Positions 34,452 to 44,023 of a stretch of DNA of 64,000 bases are shown in pieces. Made by a program: the position numbers and the translations under genes. Numbering within the stretch: the stretch's first letter is position 1; each line of letters begins with the position of its first letter. The stretch is from Rhodococcus wratislaviensis (lineage in GTDB: Bacteria > Actinomycetota > Actinomycetes > Mycobacteriales > Mycobacteriaceae): NCBI RefSeq assembly GCF_900455735.1, contig NZ_UAUI01000029.1, positions 1 through 64,000 of the forward strand, in the 5' to 3' direction. Below the pieces are notes generated by a model, which saw only the letters and a program-made list of their open reading frames with translations, ran no database searches and was not told the origin of the DNA.

Positions 34452-35526
34452 GAACAGCACCGCGGTGCGCGTGGCCATTGTGGGCGTGGGGAACTGTGCC
34501 TCGTCCTTGGTTCAGGGCGTGCAGTACTACAAGGACGCCGACGAGACGGCGACCGTTCCCGGCCTCATGCACGTCAAGTTCGGCAAGTACCACGTGCGCG
34601 ACGTCCAGTTCGTCGCCGCGTTCGACGTCGACGCCAAGAAGGTCGGATTCGACCTGTCCGAGGCCATCTTCGCCAGCGAGAACAACACCATCAAGATCGC
34701 CGACGTCCCGCCGGCCGACGTTCCGGTGTTGCGCGGCCCCACCCTCGACGGCATCGGCAAGTACTACGCCGAGACCATCGAGATCTCCGAGGCCGAGCCC
34801 GTCGACGTCGTCAAGGCTCTGAAGGACGCCAAGGTCGACGTGCTGGTCTCGTACCTGCCCGTGGGTTCCGAGGACGCCGACAAGTTCTACGCCCAGTGCG
34901 CCATCGACGCGGGTGTCGCATTCGTCAACGCCCTGCCCGTGTTCATCGCTTCCGACCCGGAGTGGGCAGCGAAGTTCAAGGACGCCGGCGTCCCGATCGT
35001 CGGTGACGACATCAAGTCGCAGGTCGGCGCCACCATCACCCACCGCGTGATGGCGAAGCTCTTCGAGGACCGCGGCGTGCAGCTCGACCGCACCATGCAG
35101 CTCAACGTCGGCGGCAACATGGACTTCAAGAACATGCTCGAGCGTGATCGCCTGGAATCGAAGAAGATCTCCAAGACGCAGGCCGTGACGTCGAACCTGA
35201 CCCGCGACCTCGGTCCGGGCAACGTGCACATCGGCCCGTCGGATCACGTCGGCTGGCTCGACGACCGCAAGTGGGCGTACGTCCGCCTCGAGGGTCGCGC
35301 CTTCGGTGACGTTCCGCTGAACCTCGAGTACAAGCTCGAGGTCTGGGACTCCCCGAACTCGGCCGGCATCATCATCGACGCCGTCCGCGCAGCCAAGATC
35401 GCCAAGGACCGCGGCATCGGCGGACCCGTCTACCCGGCGTCCGCGTACCTGATGAAGTCCCCGCCGGTCCAGATGGCGGACGACAAGGCTCGCACCGAGC
35501 TCGAGGCGTTCATCATCGACGCGTAG
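34444..35526 (+). CDS. ino1: Inositol-1-phosphate (myo-inositol-3-phosphate) synthase
   Basis: Converts glucose 6-phosphate to myo-inositol 3-phosphate with NAD+, the first step to phosphatidylinositol, PIMs and mycothiol. The 360-residue actinobacterial form starts [22 protein letters not shown] (NAD-binding GxGxxxS), with [40 protein letters not shown] and [10 protein letters not shown] containing catalytic lysines. Length and order match M. tuberculosis Rv0046c. It overlaps the PadR gene and ends in a strong terminator. Confidence 0.97.
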   Translation: MGENSTAVRVAIVGVGNCASSLVQGVQYYKDADETATVPGLMHVKFGKYHVRDVQFVAAFDVDAKKVGFDLSEAIFASENNTIKIADVPPADVPVLRGPTLDGIGKYYAETIEISEAEPVDVVKALKDAKVDVLVSYLPVGSEDADKFYAQCAIDAGVAFVNALPVFIASDPEWAAKFKDAGVPIVGDDIKSQVGATITHRVMAKLFEDRGVQLDRTMQLNVGGNMDFKNMLERDRLESKKISKTQAVTSNLTRDLGPGNVHIGPSDHVGWLDDRKWAYVRLEGRAFGDVPLNLEYKLEVWDSPNSAGIIIDAVRAAKIAKDRGIGGPVYPASAYLMKSPPVQMADDKARTELEAFIIDA

Positions 35527-35550
35527 TTCACCGCGCAGAAGTAGTACGGG

Positions 35551-35597
35551 GCGAATGCACCTTTCGTCGTCTTCACGGCGACGAAAGGTGCATTCGC
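35551..35597 (+). terminator. ino1 terminator
   Basis: A perfect 19-bp stem (GCGAATGCACCTTTCGTCG and its exact complement) with a 9-base loop, followed by CTTTGTGTT, 25 bp after the ino1 stop. Confidence 0.85.
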
Positions 35598-35665
35598 CTT
35601 TGTGTTCGATTTCTTGTCAGACCCTCCCTCTACGGTGACACCCAGGATTCATCGAGGGAGGCGTG

Positions 35666-36916
35666 ATGTCCGACAACACTTTCGATCGAGAGATCGACGA
35701 CGCCTGGACCGAACTCCAGGACCGTCTGACCGGGTACGTGCACGCTATGGAGGACGACGACGAACTGGTGCTGCAGTCGCAGTACGACAGCGTCGACGAC
35801 GGCCTCGTCGAGACCGCCGCGTGCGTGCGGTTCTTCGCCTGGGCCGGCGACAAGGTGCGGTGCGAGGTGCCGTCCAACCGCTTCCTGCACCCGGCGCGGG
35901 CGCTCACCGCCGAGGAGCACGAAAGGCTGATCGAGCTCGGCTGGAACCGGCCCGACCTGTGCGAGCACGTCGACGAGGGAAACGGTTCCGCGTCGTACTA
36001 CCTCGACGCCGACCGAGAGGACGCCCACCTGCTGGCGTCGATGACGGTCACCGTGTTCCGGGAGATCTGGGACCTTCTACATCCCTCGTTCCTGAAGGCG
36101 ATCACCGGTGGCCGGGCGGAGACCCCGGAGTTCGGTACTGCTGATGTCCCAGCCCAGCTGCGTGACGGCGCCGGGTTGCGCGACCGTGTCGATGCCGCGG
36201 TCGAATCCATGCTCGAGCAGGCACCGGGCAAGGACGCGGACGGCGACATCCTCGTGTGGGTCGGCGACCTCCCCACGTACGTGCGGGTGATCGAGGAGGA
36301 TGCCCGCGTCGAGGTGTTCGCCCGCGTGGTCCACACGATCAGCGATCGCACGCGCACCGCGGAGGCGCTCGCCGACCTCAATCGGCAGTGGCCCGACATC
36401 AAGTTCCTGCTCATCGTCGACAACGTGGTCGCCGTCATGCGCGTCGACGGGTCACCGTTCGTCGCCGATCATCTGGTGTCGGTGTTCCGGATGTTCGAGC
36501 ATTTCGTGGATACCGTCGACGACGCGTTCGCCGAAAAGCTCGGCGGCAAACTCAATTCCACACCCGGTGCCACGTCCTCGTACGCCGAGCACGAATGCGA
36601 GGACGAGTTCCCCGCCGCCCTCGTGACCCTGATCCACCTCGACTCCGAGAGCGGGCTCGACCCGGACGACGTCGCGGAGATCTGCGGACGCGACCGCGAC
36701 ACCATCCTCGAGTTCCTCCGACTCTGCTCCGAGCAGGAGATCGAGTGGCGCCACAACGCGGAACTCGCCCGCGAGGAGGAGCCCGAAGAGGCCGACATGT
36801 GCGAGGACGAGGCGAGAGCCTGGGCCAAGACGACGGAAAGCCTCCGCGCCGCGCTGCGGGTTGTGGTGCTGCCGAACCGGACTCCGCCGCGCGGCGGGTT
36901 TCAGAACCTCGGCTAA
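35666..36916 (+). CDS. YbjN-domain-like protein
   Basis: A 416-residue acidic, cytoplasmic protein with no membrane segments. Three segments are visible: an N-terminal domain with a TAACVRFFAWAGDKVRCEVPSNRFLHP block; a central YbjN/T3SS-chaperone-like part (LPTYVRVIEEDARVEVFARVV, LNRQWPDIKFLLIVDNVVAVM, VADHLVSVFRMFEHFVD); and a C-terminal helical tail. Actinobacterial YbjN-like proteins lack a known function. ATG at 35666 is preceded by GGGAGG. It converges on, and overlaps by 4 bp, the second PBP gene. Confidence 0.65.
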   Translation: MSDNTFDREIDDAWTELQDRLTGYVHAMEDDDELVLQSQYDSVDDGLVETAACVRFFAWAGDKVRCEVPSNRFLHPARALTAEEHERLIELGWNRPDLCEHVDEGNGSASYYLDADREDAHLLASMTVTVFREIWDLLHPSFLKAITGGRAETPEFGTADVPAQLRDGAGLRDRVDAAVESMLEQAPGKDADGDILVWVGDLPTYVRVIEEDARVEVFARVVHTISDRTRTAEALADLNRQWPDIKFLLIVDNVVAVMRVDGSPFVADHLVSVFRMFEHFVDTVDDAFAEKLGGKLNSTPGATSSYAEHECEDEFPAALVTLIHLDSESGLDPDDVAEICGRDRDTILEFLRLCSEQEIEWRHNAELAREEEPEEADMCEDEARAWAKTTESLRAALRVVVLPNRTPPRGGFQNLG

Positions 36917-39138
36917 CCCGGCAGCGGGATGATGACGCCCGGGAGGATTTCGATCTGGGTCGGCGCCGGGACGGGTGCGGGCACCGGCGGGACGGGCGGG
37001 ACCGGGACGGCCGGTGGCGGAACCTCGACGGGTGCGGGAGTGGGGGCACCGGGCGGCGGGACAACCCCGCTGGTGCCGGTTCCCGCTCCGTCGCCGCTGG
37101 TTTGACCGGTCCACGTGGGCACACCGGCTTGGCCGCCGATCGGGTCGGGCCACGGGAAGTCTTCCCAATCGGTGTCTTCGAGCGCGCCGTCCATCGTGTC
37201 TTTCCAGATGTCGGACGGCAGACCCGAACCGTAGATCAGGCCGCCCCAGCTGTTGTTGATGGCGGTGGCGTCGGCCTTGCCGATCCACACCGCCGTCGCC
37301 AGCGACGGCGTGTACCCGACCATCCAGGCGTCCTTGTTCTCACCGGTGTCGCCGAGCTGCGCCGTGCCGGTCTTCGCCGCGGACGGGCGTCCACCCGCCA
37401 GCGCATGGCCCCGCGAGTAGGAGGCGATCGGCATCAGTGCCTGACTGATGTTGTCGGCCACCGCGGCATCGAGCCGGCGCTCACCCGGGCTGGGCGCACG
37501 GTCCAGGAGCACGACGCCGTCGGCGGTCACGACCCGCTGCACGAAATACGGCTGGTGGTAGATGCCCGACGCCGCGAGCGTCGCGTACGCGGATGCCATG
37601 TCGATCGGCCGCGACAGGTACTGGCCGAGGACGATGCCACCCTCGGGTTCGCCGCCGTTCTCGCTGAGCGTCTTACCCTGCACCCCGGGAATGAACTCCG
37701 GGATCCCCGCCTTGTGGGCGGCGTCGGCGATGGCCTGCGGACCGTTGTCCAGCGACATCATCAGCCGGTAGAAGCTCGTGTTCAGCGACCGCTTCGTCGC
37801 CTCGGCGATGGTGCACGTGCCGCAGGACTCGCCCTCGACGTTGCCGATCTGCACGCTGCCGACGGTCAGCGGTGCACTGCTGAAGCGGGCGGAGAGCGGG
37901 ATGCCCTGCTCCAGCGCCGCCGCCAGACCGAACACCTTGAACGACGACCCCGTCTGCAACGGCGCCTGCGCGTAGTCGAAGCCGGCGCCGTCCTCGCCGC
38001 CGTAATACGCGCGTACACCTCCGGTGCGGGGGTCGATGGACACGACCGCGGTCCGCAACCCGGGATCCTCACCTTCGAGGTTGTCGTGGACTGCCTCGAT
38101 CGCGGACTCCTGCGCCCGCGGGTCGATCGTGGTGGTGATCTGCAGCCCCTCGGTGTTGAGGGTCTGCTCGGAGATCCCCGCATCCGACAACTCGCGCAGC
38201 ACCTGGTTGCGGATGAGGCCGTCCGGGCCGGGCGCGGAGTTGGCGTCGGTGGGCCGGTTGGACGGCGCCGTGACCGGGAACTCCGCCGCACTGCGGTCCT
38301 GCTGACTGAGCACACCCATCGCGACCATGCCGTCGAGAACGTAGTTCCAGCGCGCCTGCAACTGGTCGAGGTTGGCCTCGGGGTCGAGATAGGACGGGCT
38401 CTGGATCACGGACGCGAGCACGGCGCCCTCGGCCACCGACAGGTCGCCGACCGGCTTGTCGAAGTAGGCGCGCGACGCCGCCTCGATGCCGTACGCGCCG
38501 CGGCCGAAGTAGATGGTGTTCAGGTAGGCGGCGAGGATCTCGTCCTTGGACCACTCGCGGGCCATCTTGGTGGAGATCACGAGTTCCCGCATCTTGCGGT
38601 ACACGTTGCGGTCCGCGCCGACCAGCACGTTCTTGACGTACTGCTGCGTGATCGTCGACCCGCCGCCCGCGCTTTCCTTGCCGAGGACGTTGTCGCGGGC
38701 GGCACGCATGAACCCGGTGACGGAGAAGCCGGGGTTGGAGTAGAAGTTGCGGTCCTCCGCCGACAGGACGGCGTCGCGGACGTGCTGGGGGATGGCGTCG
38801 AGCGCGATCTCGGTGCGGTTGCCCTCCGGCGGGATGACCTTGGTCAGTTCGGTGGTGCCGTCGGCGGCGAAGACGGTGGCCACCTGGTTGGTCTTCATGT
38901 CCGACGGGCGCGGGACCTCGGCGCGGACGTAACTGACCAGGAACACGACGAGCGGGATGACCAGCAGCAATGCGATCACGACCAGGCTCACCCGGCGGAC
39001 CGTGCGCCACCGTGTGCGCTTGTTCTTCTCGTCCGGTGATGGAGTGGGTGTGTCAGCCGAACCGTCGTCTACGGGCGGTGTGCCCCCCGATTCGGAGGCA
39101 TGATTGCCCGTCGCGTCGTTGCCAGAACTCACTTCCAC
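36913..39138 (-). CDS. Second PonA-type class A penicillin-binding protein
   Basis: A 741-residue paralogue of the PonA1 encoded 6 kb away. It has a short Ser/Pro cytoplasmic tail, a membrane helix (about 51-70), GT51 Glu128 in SAEDRNFYSNPGF, GGGSTITQQYVK, transpeptidase S398xxK in TGSSFKVFG, SLN, and KTGTAQLGDTG. The C-terminal tail is Pro/Val-rich and ends IEILPGVIIPLPG, much like the PonA1 tail. Large blocks are nearly identical to PonA1, so the pair comes from local duplication. GTG at 39138 is used; a GTG two codons later has better spacing from GGGAG. Confidence 0.92.
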   Translation of the reverse strand: MEVSSGNDATGNHASESGGTPPVDDGSADTPTPSPDEKNKRTRWRTVRRVSLVVIALLLVIPLVVFLVSYVRAEVPRPSDMKTNQVATVFAADGTTELTKVIPPEGNRTEIALDAIPQHVRDAVLSAEDRNFYSNPGFSVTGFMRAARDNVLGKESAGGGSTITQQYVKNVLVGADRNVYRKMRELVISTKMAREWSKDEILAAYLNTIYFGRGAYGIEAASRAYFDKPVGDLSVAEGAVLASVIQSPSYLDPEANLDQLQARWNYVLDGMVAMGVLSQQDRSAAEFPVTAPSNRPTDANSAPGPDGLIRNQVLRELSDAGISEQTLNTEGLQITTTIDPRAQESAIEAVHDNLEGEDPGLRTAVVSIDPRTGGVRAYYGGEDGAGFDYAQAPLQTGSSFKVFGLAAALEQGIPLSARFSSAPLTVGSVQIGNVEGESCGTCTIAEATKRSLNTSFYRLMMSLDNGPQAIADAAHKAGIPEFIPGVQGKTLSENGGEPEGGIVLGQYLSRPIDMASAYATLAASGIYHQPYFVQRVVTADGVVLLDRAPSPGERRLDAAVADNISQALMPIASYSRGHALAGGRPSAAKTGTAQLGDTGENKDAWMVGYTPSLATAVWIGKADATAINNSWGGLIYGSGLPSDIWKDTMDGALEDTDWEDFPWPDPIGGQAGVPTWTGQTSGDGAGTGTSGVVPPPGAPTPAPVEVPPPAVPVPPVPPVPAPVPAPTQIEILPGVIIPLPG

Positions 39139-39264
39139 ACTCCCGGTCAGTTATCCGGTCACGGAGGATCATCGCACCCACCCGTACGTATGTTATGTGA
39201 ATGGCCTCGAGTGTGACGCGCGCCGCGCTAACGCTCAGCAAATTTCCATACCGACCGTACTGTT

Positions 39265-39456
39265 TCAGCGCACCCGATTCCGGGCGGCAATCGCCAGCCC
39301 CGACAGCACCAGGCAGCCGAGCAACACCAGCGCGGGAGTGACGCCGGGGTCGCCGCGGACGACCTCGACGACCGCGGCGACGAACGCCATCACCGTGAAG
39401 AACCCGAGCACGCCGATCAGTACCTCGAGCCGCTGCCGCTTCGCCACCGGATGCAT
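39265..39456 (-). CDS. Small two-helix membrane protein
   Basis: A 63-residue protein: basic MHPVAKRQR, helix LIGVLGFFTVMAFVAAVVEVV, a short loop, helix ALVLLGCLVLSGLAIAA and a basic end. No family recognised. Its ATG is 4 bp after the stop of the sugar permease SugB-like gene, so it ends that operon and may be an accessory membrane subunit (inference). Confidence 0.55.
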   Translation of the reverse strand: MHPVAKRQRLEVLIGVLGFFTVMAFVAAVVEVVRGDPGVTPALVLLGCLVLSGLAIAARNRVR

Positions 39457-39460
39457 GGTG

Positions 39461-40354
39461 CTAACTCTTCACGCCGCCGGCCGTCAGGCCCGACACGATG
39501 CGACGCTGGAACAGCAGCACCATGATCACCAGCGGAATGGTGACGATCGTGCCCGCCGCCATGATCGCCGCGTACGGCACGACGTGCGGGTCGTTGCCGG
39601 AGAACCGGGCGATCGCGACCGTGACCGGTTCGGTGGCGTCGCTGGAGAGCTGGCTGGCGAGCAGGTACTCGTTGACGGTCGCGATGAACGCGAGGATGGC
39701 GGTGGTGAACAGGGCGGGCGCCGCCAGCGGCAACATCACCAGACGGAACGCCTGACCGCGGCTGGCGCCGTCGATCCGGGCCGCCTCCTCGAGCTCCCAG
39801 GGGAGTTCCTTGAAGAACGACGTCAGCGTGTAGATGGTGAGCGGCAGCACGAACGAGATGTTCGGGATGATCATCGCCTGGTAGGTGCCGATCCAGCCGA
39901 TGTTCGTGAACAGCTGGAACAGCGGGGTGACGAGGGCGACGACGGGGAACATCGACGCGCCGAGCACGATGCCGACCACCACGTACTTGAACCGGAACTC
40001 GATGCGGGCCAGCGCGTAGGCGGTGAAGATGCCCACGGCGAGGGCGACGACGGTGGTGATTCCGCCGATGATCATGCTGTTGACGACAGCCCGGGTGAAA
40101 TTGTTGCCGCTGCTCGTCGACAGCGCGTTCTGGAAGTTCTCGAGTGTGAGATGCGTGGGCCAGGGTGTGGTGTCGAACGTGTAGTCGGGGTCGCGGAACG
40201 CCGTCACCATCATCCAGTAGAACGGTGCGAGCCCCCAGACGAGGATGATCGCGACACCGATGTAGATGCGGGAGTTCTTGAATGCGAACCGCTTCGGACG
40301 GTTGCGGGGAACGGGCCTGCTCGGGAGTTCGAGCTCCGGGGCGCGATGGGTCAC
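39461..40354 (-). CDS. Carbohydrate ABC transporter permease (MalG/SugB-like)
   Basis: A 297-residue CUT1-family permease with six hydrophobic helices and the EAA loop ELEEAARIDGASRGQAFRLVMLPLAAPA near residues 195-222. FYWMMVTAFRD at the first helix and the ending IVSGLTAGGVKS are typical. The GTG start at 40354 overlaps the stop of the upstream permease (GTGA). The open frame extends further upstream only as a shadow. It partners with the MalF-like subunit. Confidence 0.92.
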   Translation of the reverse strand: MTHRAPELELPSRPVPRNRPKRFAFKNSRIYIGVAIILVWGLAPFYWMMVTAFRDPDYTFDTTPWPTHLTLENFQNALSTSSGNNFTRAVVNSMIIGGITTVVALAVGIFTAYALARIEFRFKYVVVGIVLGASMFPVVALVTPLFQLFTNIGWIGTYQAMIIPNISFVLPLTIYTLTSFFKELPWELEEAARIDGASRGQAFRLVMLPLAAPALFTTAILAFIATVNEYLLASQLSSDATEPVTVAIARFSGNDPHVVPYAAIMAAGTIVTIPLVIMVLLFQRRIVSGLTAGGVKS

Positions 40355-41406
40355 GGCTTCGGCCCCTTTCGCTGGGCTTCCTGAGTCTCGACGGCGTTGG
40401 CGCCGAGGAATTTCACGAGGACGAATGCCACCGCGAAGATCAGCAGGAACGTGATGGTGGAGAGTGCGGACGCACTGTTGAACCCTTGCCGCACCTGGTC
40501 GACGACGAGAATCGACACCGTCGTGGTGGCCGGGTTGCCGCCGGTCAGGATGGCGGGCAGGTCGTACATGCGCAGGGCGTCCATCGTGCGGAACAGGATC
40601 GCGACCATCAGCGCCGGCTTCACCAGCGGGAGCGTGATCTGCCGGAACCGCTGCCAGGCGGAGGCGCCGTCTACCCGCGCCGCCTCGTACACGTCCTGCG
40701 GAATCATCTGCAGTCCGGCGAGGATGAGCAGGGCCATGAAGGGGGTGGTCTTCCAGACGTCCGAGATGATCACCGCGAATCGCGCGGGCCACGCGTCCGA
40801 TGTCCACAGGATCTCGGTGCCGAGGAGGCGGTTGGCGATGCCGTCGTAGGCGAAGATGAAGTACCAGAGCTTGGCGGTGACCGCGGTCGGGATGGCCCAC
40901 GGGATCAGGACCGCCGCACGCAGCAGGGCGCGGCCCTTGAACGTCTTGCCCATGATGATCGCCATCCACAGGCCGATCGCGACCTCGAGGCCCACCGTGA
41001 CGACGGTGAAGAATGCGGTGTTCCCGACGGCCGACCAGAACTGGGAGCCGAGCGTGCCGGGCGGGCACGCCACGGCCACCCCGCTCGGGGAGGTGCACTG
41101 CTGCAGAATCCAGTGCGTGTAGTTGGTGAACCCGGCCCAGCCGCCCTCGACGAACATGCCGGTCGTCGGATCGAGTCCGGCGTCCTTCTGGAACGACATC
41201 ACCACTGCCCGGATCACCGGGTAGCCGATGACGACTGCCAGCACGGCGAGCGTCGGCACGACGAACAGCCACGCGCGGCGACTGCTCAGCCCAAAGCGTC
41301 GCCCGTTCTCGCTCTTCTCACGCGAACCGCGGCCGGGGTCGGAATCCCCGGCCGCGGGACGGGCCGGCGCCCCACTGGTGGTCCCAGTCGGAACGGCCAT
41401 GTTCAC
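40351..41406 (-). CDS. Carbohydrate ABC transporter permease (MalF/SugA-like)
   Basis: A 351-residue permease with a hydrophilic N-terminus of about 45 residues, the first helix AWLFVVPTLAVLAVVIGYPVI, and the EAA loop YEAARVDGASAWQRFRQITLPLVKPAL. FMALLILAGLQMIPQDVYEAA is the family block. It lies 9 bp after the binding-protein gene and overlaps the next permease. The periplasmic loop contains two Cys (CTSPSGVAVACPPG) that might pair. Confidence 0.92.
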   Translation of the reverse strand: MNMAVPTGTTSGAPARPAAGDSDPGRGSREKSENGRRFGLSSRRAWLFVVPTLAVLAVVIGYPVIRAVVMSFQKDAGLDPTTGMFVEGGWAGFTNYTHWILQQCTSPSGVAVACPPGTLGSQFWSAVGNTAFFTVVTVGLEVAIGLWMAIIMGKTFKGRALLRAAVLIPWAIPTAVTAKLWYFIFAYDGIANRLLGTEILWTSDAWPARFAVIISDVWKTTPFMALLILAGLQMIPQDVYEAARVDGASAWQRFRQITLPLVKPALMVAILFRTMDALRMYDLPAILTGGNPATTTVSILVVDQVRQGFNSASALSTITFLLIFAVAFVLVKFLGANAVETQEAQRKGPKP

Positions 41407-41415
41407 TCCTGTGCT

Positions 41416-42690
41416 CTACGAGCCTGCGGACTGGATGCCGGACTGCATGTCCGTGATCGCCTGATCCACCGACTTCTCACCCTTGATGGCAGCGTAGGCG
41501 TTGTCCTGCACGGCCTTCGACACAGCGGGGTAGAACGGCGTGACCGGACGGGGAACGGCGTTCTCGATCGACACCTTCAGCGTCGGCATGAACGGGTAGG
41601 CCGCGATGATCTCCGGGTCGTCGTACAGTGCGGCGCGGACCGGCGGCAGCGAGCCCATCGCGATGATCCGCTGCGCCTGCTCACCCTGCAGGAAGGTGAG
41701 GAAGTCGCGGGCCGTCGCCTTGTTTTCGGAGTACGCGCTGATGGCGGCGTTGTAGCCACCGAGCGTCGAGGCGCCGATGCCGTCCTTGCCGGGCAGCGGG
41801 GCGACCGCGAATTTGCCCTTGACCGCGGACGAATCCTTGTCTGCCGTGCCGTACACGTACGGCCAGTTGCGCAGGAACAGCGCCTTGCCGTCCTCGAACG
41901 CCTTCTGGCTCTCGGGCTCCTTGAACGTGGTGTCCTGGGCCGGGATGTCGCCGTTCTTGAAGTTGTCGACCAGCACCTGCAGGCCGGCGCGGGCCTCGGG
42001 GCTGTCGACGGTCGGCGTCTTGCCGTCCTCGCCGACGAACGAGCCGCCGTACGCGTTGATGACCTCGGCGGTGTTCACCGTCAGGCCCTCGTACGGTGCG
42101 AACTGACCGGCGTAGCAGTCGATGTTGTTGGTCTTCGCGACCTCGCACGCGGCGGCCAGCTCGGCCCACGTCTTCGGTGCGGCGGGCAGCAGGTCGCTGC
42201 GGTAGTACAGCAGGCCGCCGTTGGTGTTCTTCGGCGCCGCGTACTGGGTGCCGTTGTAGGTGGCGCTGTCGACCGTGGCGGGGAGAATTCCGGTGTTGTC
42301 CACCGCGAACTCGCCGGTCAGCGGCTGCAGCCAGCCCTTGGCCGCGAACTCCGCGGTCCAGGGGACGTCGAGTGCGACGACGTCGTAGTCGGACTGCTTG
42401 GCCTGCAGGTGCTGGACCAGGTCGTCGTGCGCCTGATCGGCGTCGTTCGACTGCTCCTTGAACGTCACCTGCTCGTCCGGGTGCTCGGCGTTCCACGCGT
42501 CGATGATCTGGCGGACGACCCCGGTCTCGGTGGTGTCCTTGCCCTCGACGTACGTGATGGGTCCGCGACCGTCGAGGTTCTCCGACGTGGAGTCGCTGCC
42601 GCTGTCGCTCGAGCAAGCGGTGAGCGTGACCAGCGAGGCAGCGGTGGCAAACACCGCGGCGCGCCGGACCGCTCTCGAAATCTGAACCAT
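41416..42690 (-). CDS. Sugar ABC transporter substrate-binding lipoprotein (LpqY-like)
   Basis: A 424-residue extracellular family 1 binding protein. Its signal peptide (ISRAVRRAAVFATAASLVTLTAC) ends in a lipobox with Cys at about 26. Later blocks such as YNGTQYAAPKNTNGGLLYYRSDLLP and the KALFLRNWPYVYG region fit maltose/trehalose-type receptors. ATG at 42690 has GGGGAGACTCC upstream; the open frame to 42780 has no such site. Trehalose is a possible ligand by analogy with mycobacterial LpqY-SugABC, not proven. Confidence 0.88.
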   Translation of the reverse strand: MVQISRAVRRAAVFATAASLVTLTACSSDSGSDSTSENLDGRGPITYVEGKDTTETGVVRQIIDAWNAEHPDEQVTFKEQSNDADQAHDDLVQHLQAKQSDYDVVALDVPWTAEFAAKGWLQPLTGEFAVDNTGILPATVDSATYNGTQYAAPKNTNGGLLYYRSDLLPAAPKTWAELAAACEVAKTNNIDCYAGQFAPYEGLTVNTAEVINAYGGSFVGEDGKTPTVDSPEARAGLQVLVDNFKNGDIPAQDTTFKEPESQKAFEDGKALFLRNWPYVYGTADKDSSAVKGKFAVAPLPGKDGIGASTLGGYNAAISAYSENKATARDFLTFLQGEQAQRIIAMGSLPPVRAALYDDPEIIAAYPFMPTLKVSIENAVPRPVTPFYPAVSKAVQDNAYAAIKGEKSVDQAITDMQSGIQSAGS

Positions 42691-42849
42691 GGAGTCTCCC
42701 CGTAGGTAGATGTGGATGAACCCGTTACCGGCACGACGGAACTCGCGGCACCGGCGCGGTGTCGGAACATACTGTGGCATGGAACACCGCAGAAGTCCGG
42801 CATTACCCCCGACCTGAATCGGTCAGGAACCGCCCCGGCCGCCGCCGGG

Positions 42850-43923
42850 TCAGCTCAGCCGGTAGCCCTCGGACGCCGAGAACAGGTGCACCTGGGACGG
42901 GTCGACGTGCAGTTTCACCAGGTCACCCTTGCGGGGCGGGTTCCGCCAGTCGGCGCGGGCCACCAACTGCTGTGTCTCCCCGTTGACGGTGCTGCGGCCG
43001 TAGATGTAGGCGTCGGATCCGAGTTCCTCCACCACCGCGACCTCCATCGGGATGCCGGTCGTCGACAGTTCCAGGTGTTCGGGGCGGATCCCGACGACGA
43101 CCTGACGCTCGTCGCTGTCCGCGCGCAGCTGCCGGGGCAGCGGAATGGTCGCGTCGCCGAGGACGACACCGTCGGCGGTGATCGGCAGCGTGAAGAGGTT
43201 CATCGACGGCGACCCCATGAAGCCGGCGACGAACACGTTGGCGGGCCTGTTGTAGAGGTCGCGCGGCGACGCGCACTGCTGCAGCACCCCGTCCTTCAGC
43301 ACCGCCACCCGGTCGCCCATGGTCATGGCCTCGACCTGGTCGTGTGTCACGTACACCATCGTCGTCTCGAGGCGGCGCTGCAGCTGCGCGATCTGGGTGC
43401 GCGTCTGCACGCGGAGCTTGGCGTCGAGGTTGGACAGCGGCTCGTCCATCAGGAACACCTGCGGCTGCCGGACGATGGCACGACCCATCGCGACGCGCTG
43501 CCGCTGACCGCCGGACAGCGCCTTCGGCTTGCGGTCCAGATACGGCTCGAGGTCGAGGAGTTTCGCCGTCTCCTCGACGCGCGTGCGGATGTCGTCCTTC
43601 GCGGCGCCGGCGAGCTTGAGCGCGAACCCCATGTTCTCGGCCACCGACATGTGCGGGTACAGCGCATAGTTCTGGAACACCATCGCGATGTCGCGTTCCT
43701 TGGGTTCCTGGGTGGTGACGTCGCGGTCACCGATGAGGATCCGGCCGCTGTGGACGTCCTCCAGCCCGGCCAGCATCCGCAGCGACGTCGACTTGCCGCA
43801 GCCGGACGGGCCGACGAGGACCAGGAACTCACCGTCCTCGATCTTCAGGTCGAGCGTGTCGACGGCCGGTTTGTCCGAGCCGGGGAACAGGCAGGTGGCA
43901 CCGTCATAGGTCACTGTGGCCAT
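42850..43923 (-). CDS. Sugar ABC transporter ATP-binding protein (UgpC/MsmX/SugC-like)
   Basis: A 357-residue ATPase with Walker A GPSGCGKST, signature LSGGQRQRVAMGRAIVRQP, Walker B VFLMDEPLSNLDAKLR, switch YVTHDQVEAM, and a C-terminal MOBE/TOBE regulatory domain (VVGIRPEHLELS through the end). MsmK/UgpC-type ATPases serve CUT1 importers. It is transcribed first, 159 bp ahead of the binding-protein gene, the reverse of the mycobacterial lpqY-sugA-sugB-sugC order. The gap could hold a second promoter. Confidence 0.92.
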   Translation of the reverse strand: MATVTYDGATCLFPGSDKPAVDTLDLKIEDGEFLVLVGPSGCGKSTSLRMLAGLEDVHSGRILIGDRDVTTQEPKERDIAMVFQNYALYPHMSVAENMGFALKLAGAAKDDIRTRVEETAKLLDLEPYLDRKPKALSGGQRQRVAMGRAIVRQPQVFLMDEPLSNLDAKLRVQTRTQIAQLQRRLETTMVYVTHDQVEAMTMGDRVAVLKDGVLQQCASPRDLYNRPANVFVAGFMGSPSMNLFTLPITADGVVLGDATIPLPRQLRADSDERQVVVGIRPEHLELSTTGIPMEVAVVEELGSDAYIYGRSTVNGETQQLVARADWRNPPRKGDLVKLHVDPSQVHLFSASEGYRLS

Positions 43924-43978
43924 GAACGTCGAAGTCCCTTCTACCCGGCGCCGCGCACAGGTGCGAAGAATCTACCCC

Positions 43979-44017
43979 GTGCGCCTTTCGGTAGCCCCCG
44001 CTACCAGAAAGGCGCAC
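43979..44017. repeat. Compound palindrome, copy A (terminator-like)
   Basis: GTGCGCCTTTC and GAAAGGCGCAC flank an inner GGTAGC-CCCC-GCTACC stem, with a single bulged A. It begins 6 bp after the stop of the IMPase-family gene, where it would end the phosphonate operon. It is related in sequence and layout to the copy at 55437. Confidence 0.75.
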
Positions 44018-44023
44018 TGGCGG

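Noticed and set aside
36256-39038. Long open frame opposite the second PBP and across the YbjN-like gene.
   Set aside because: No recognisable domain; it overlaps two supported genes and has shadow-like composition.
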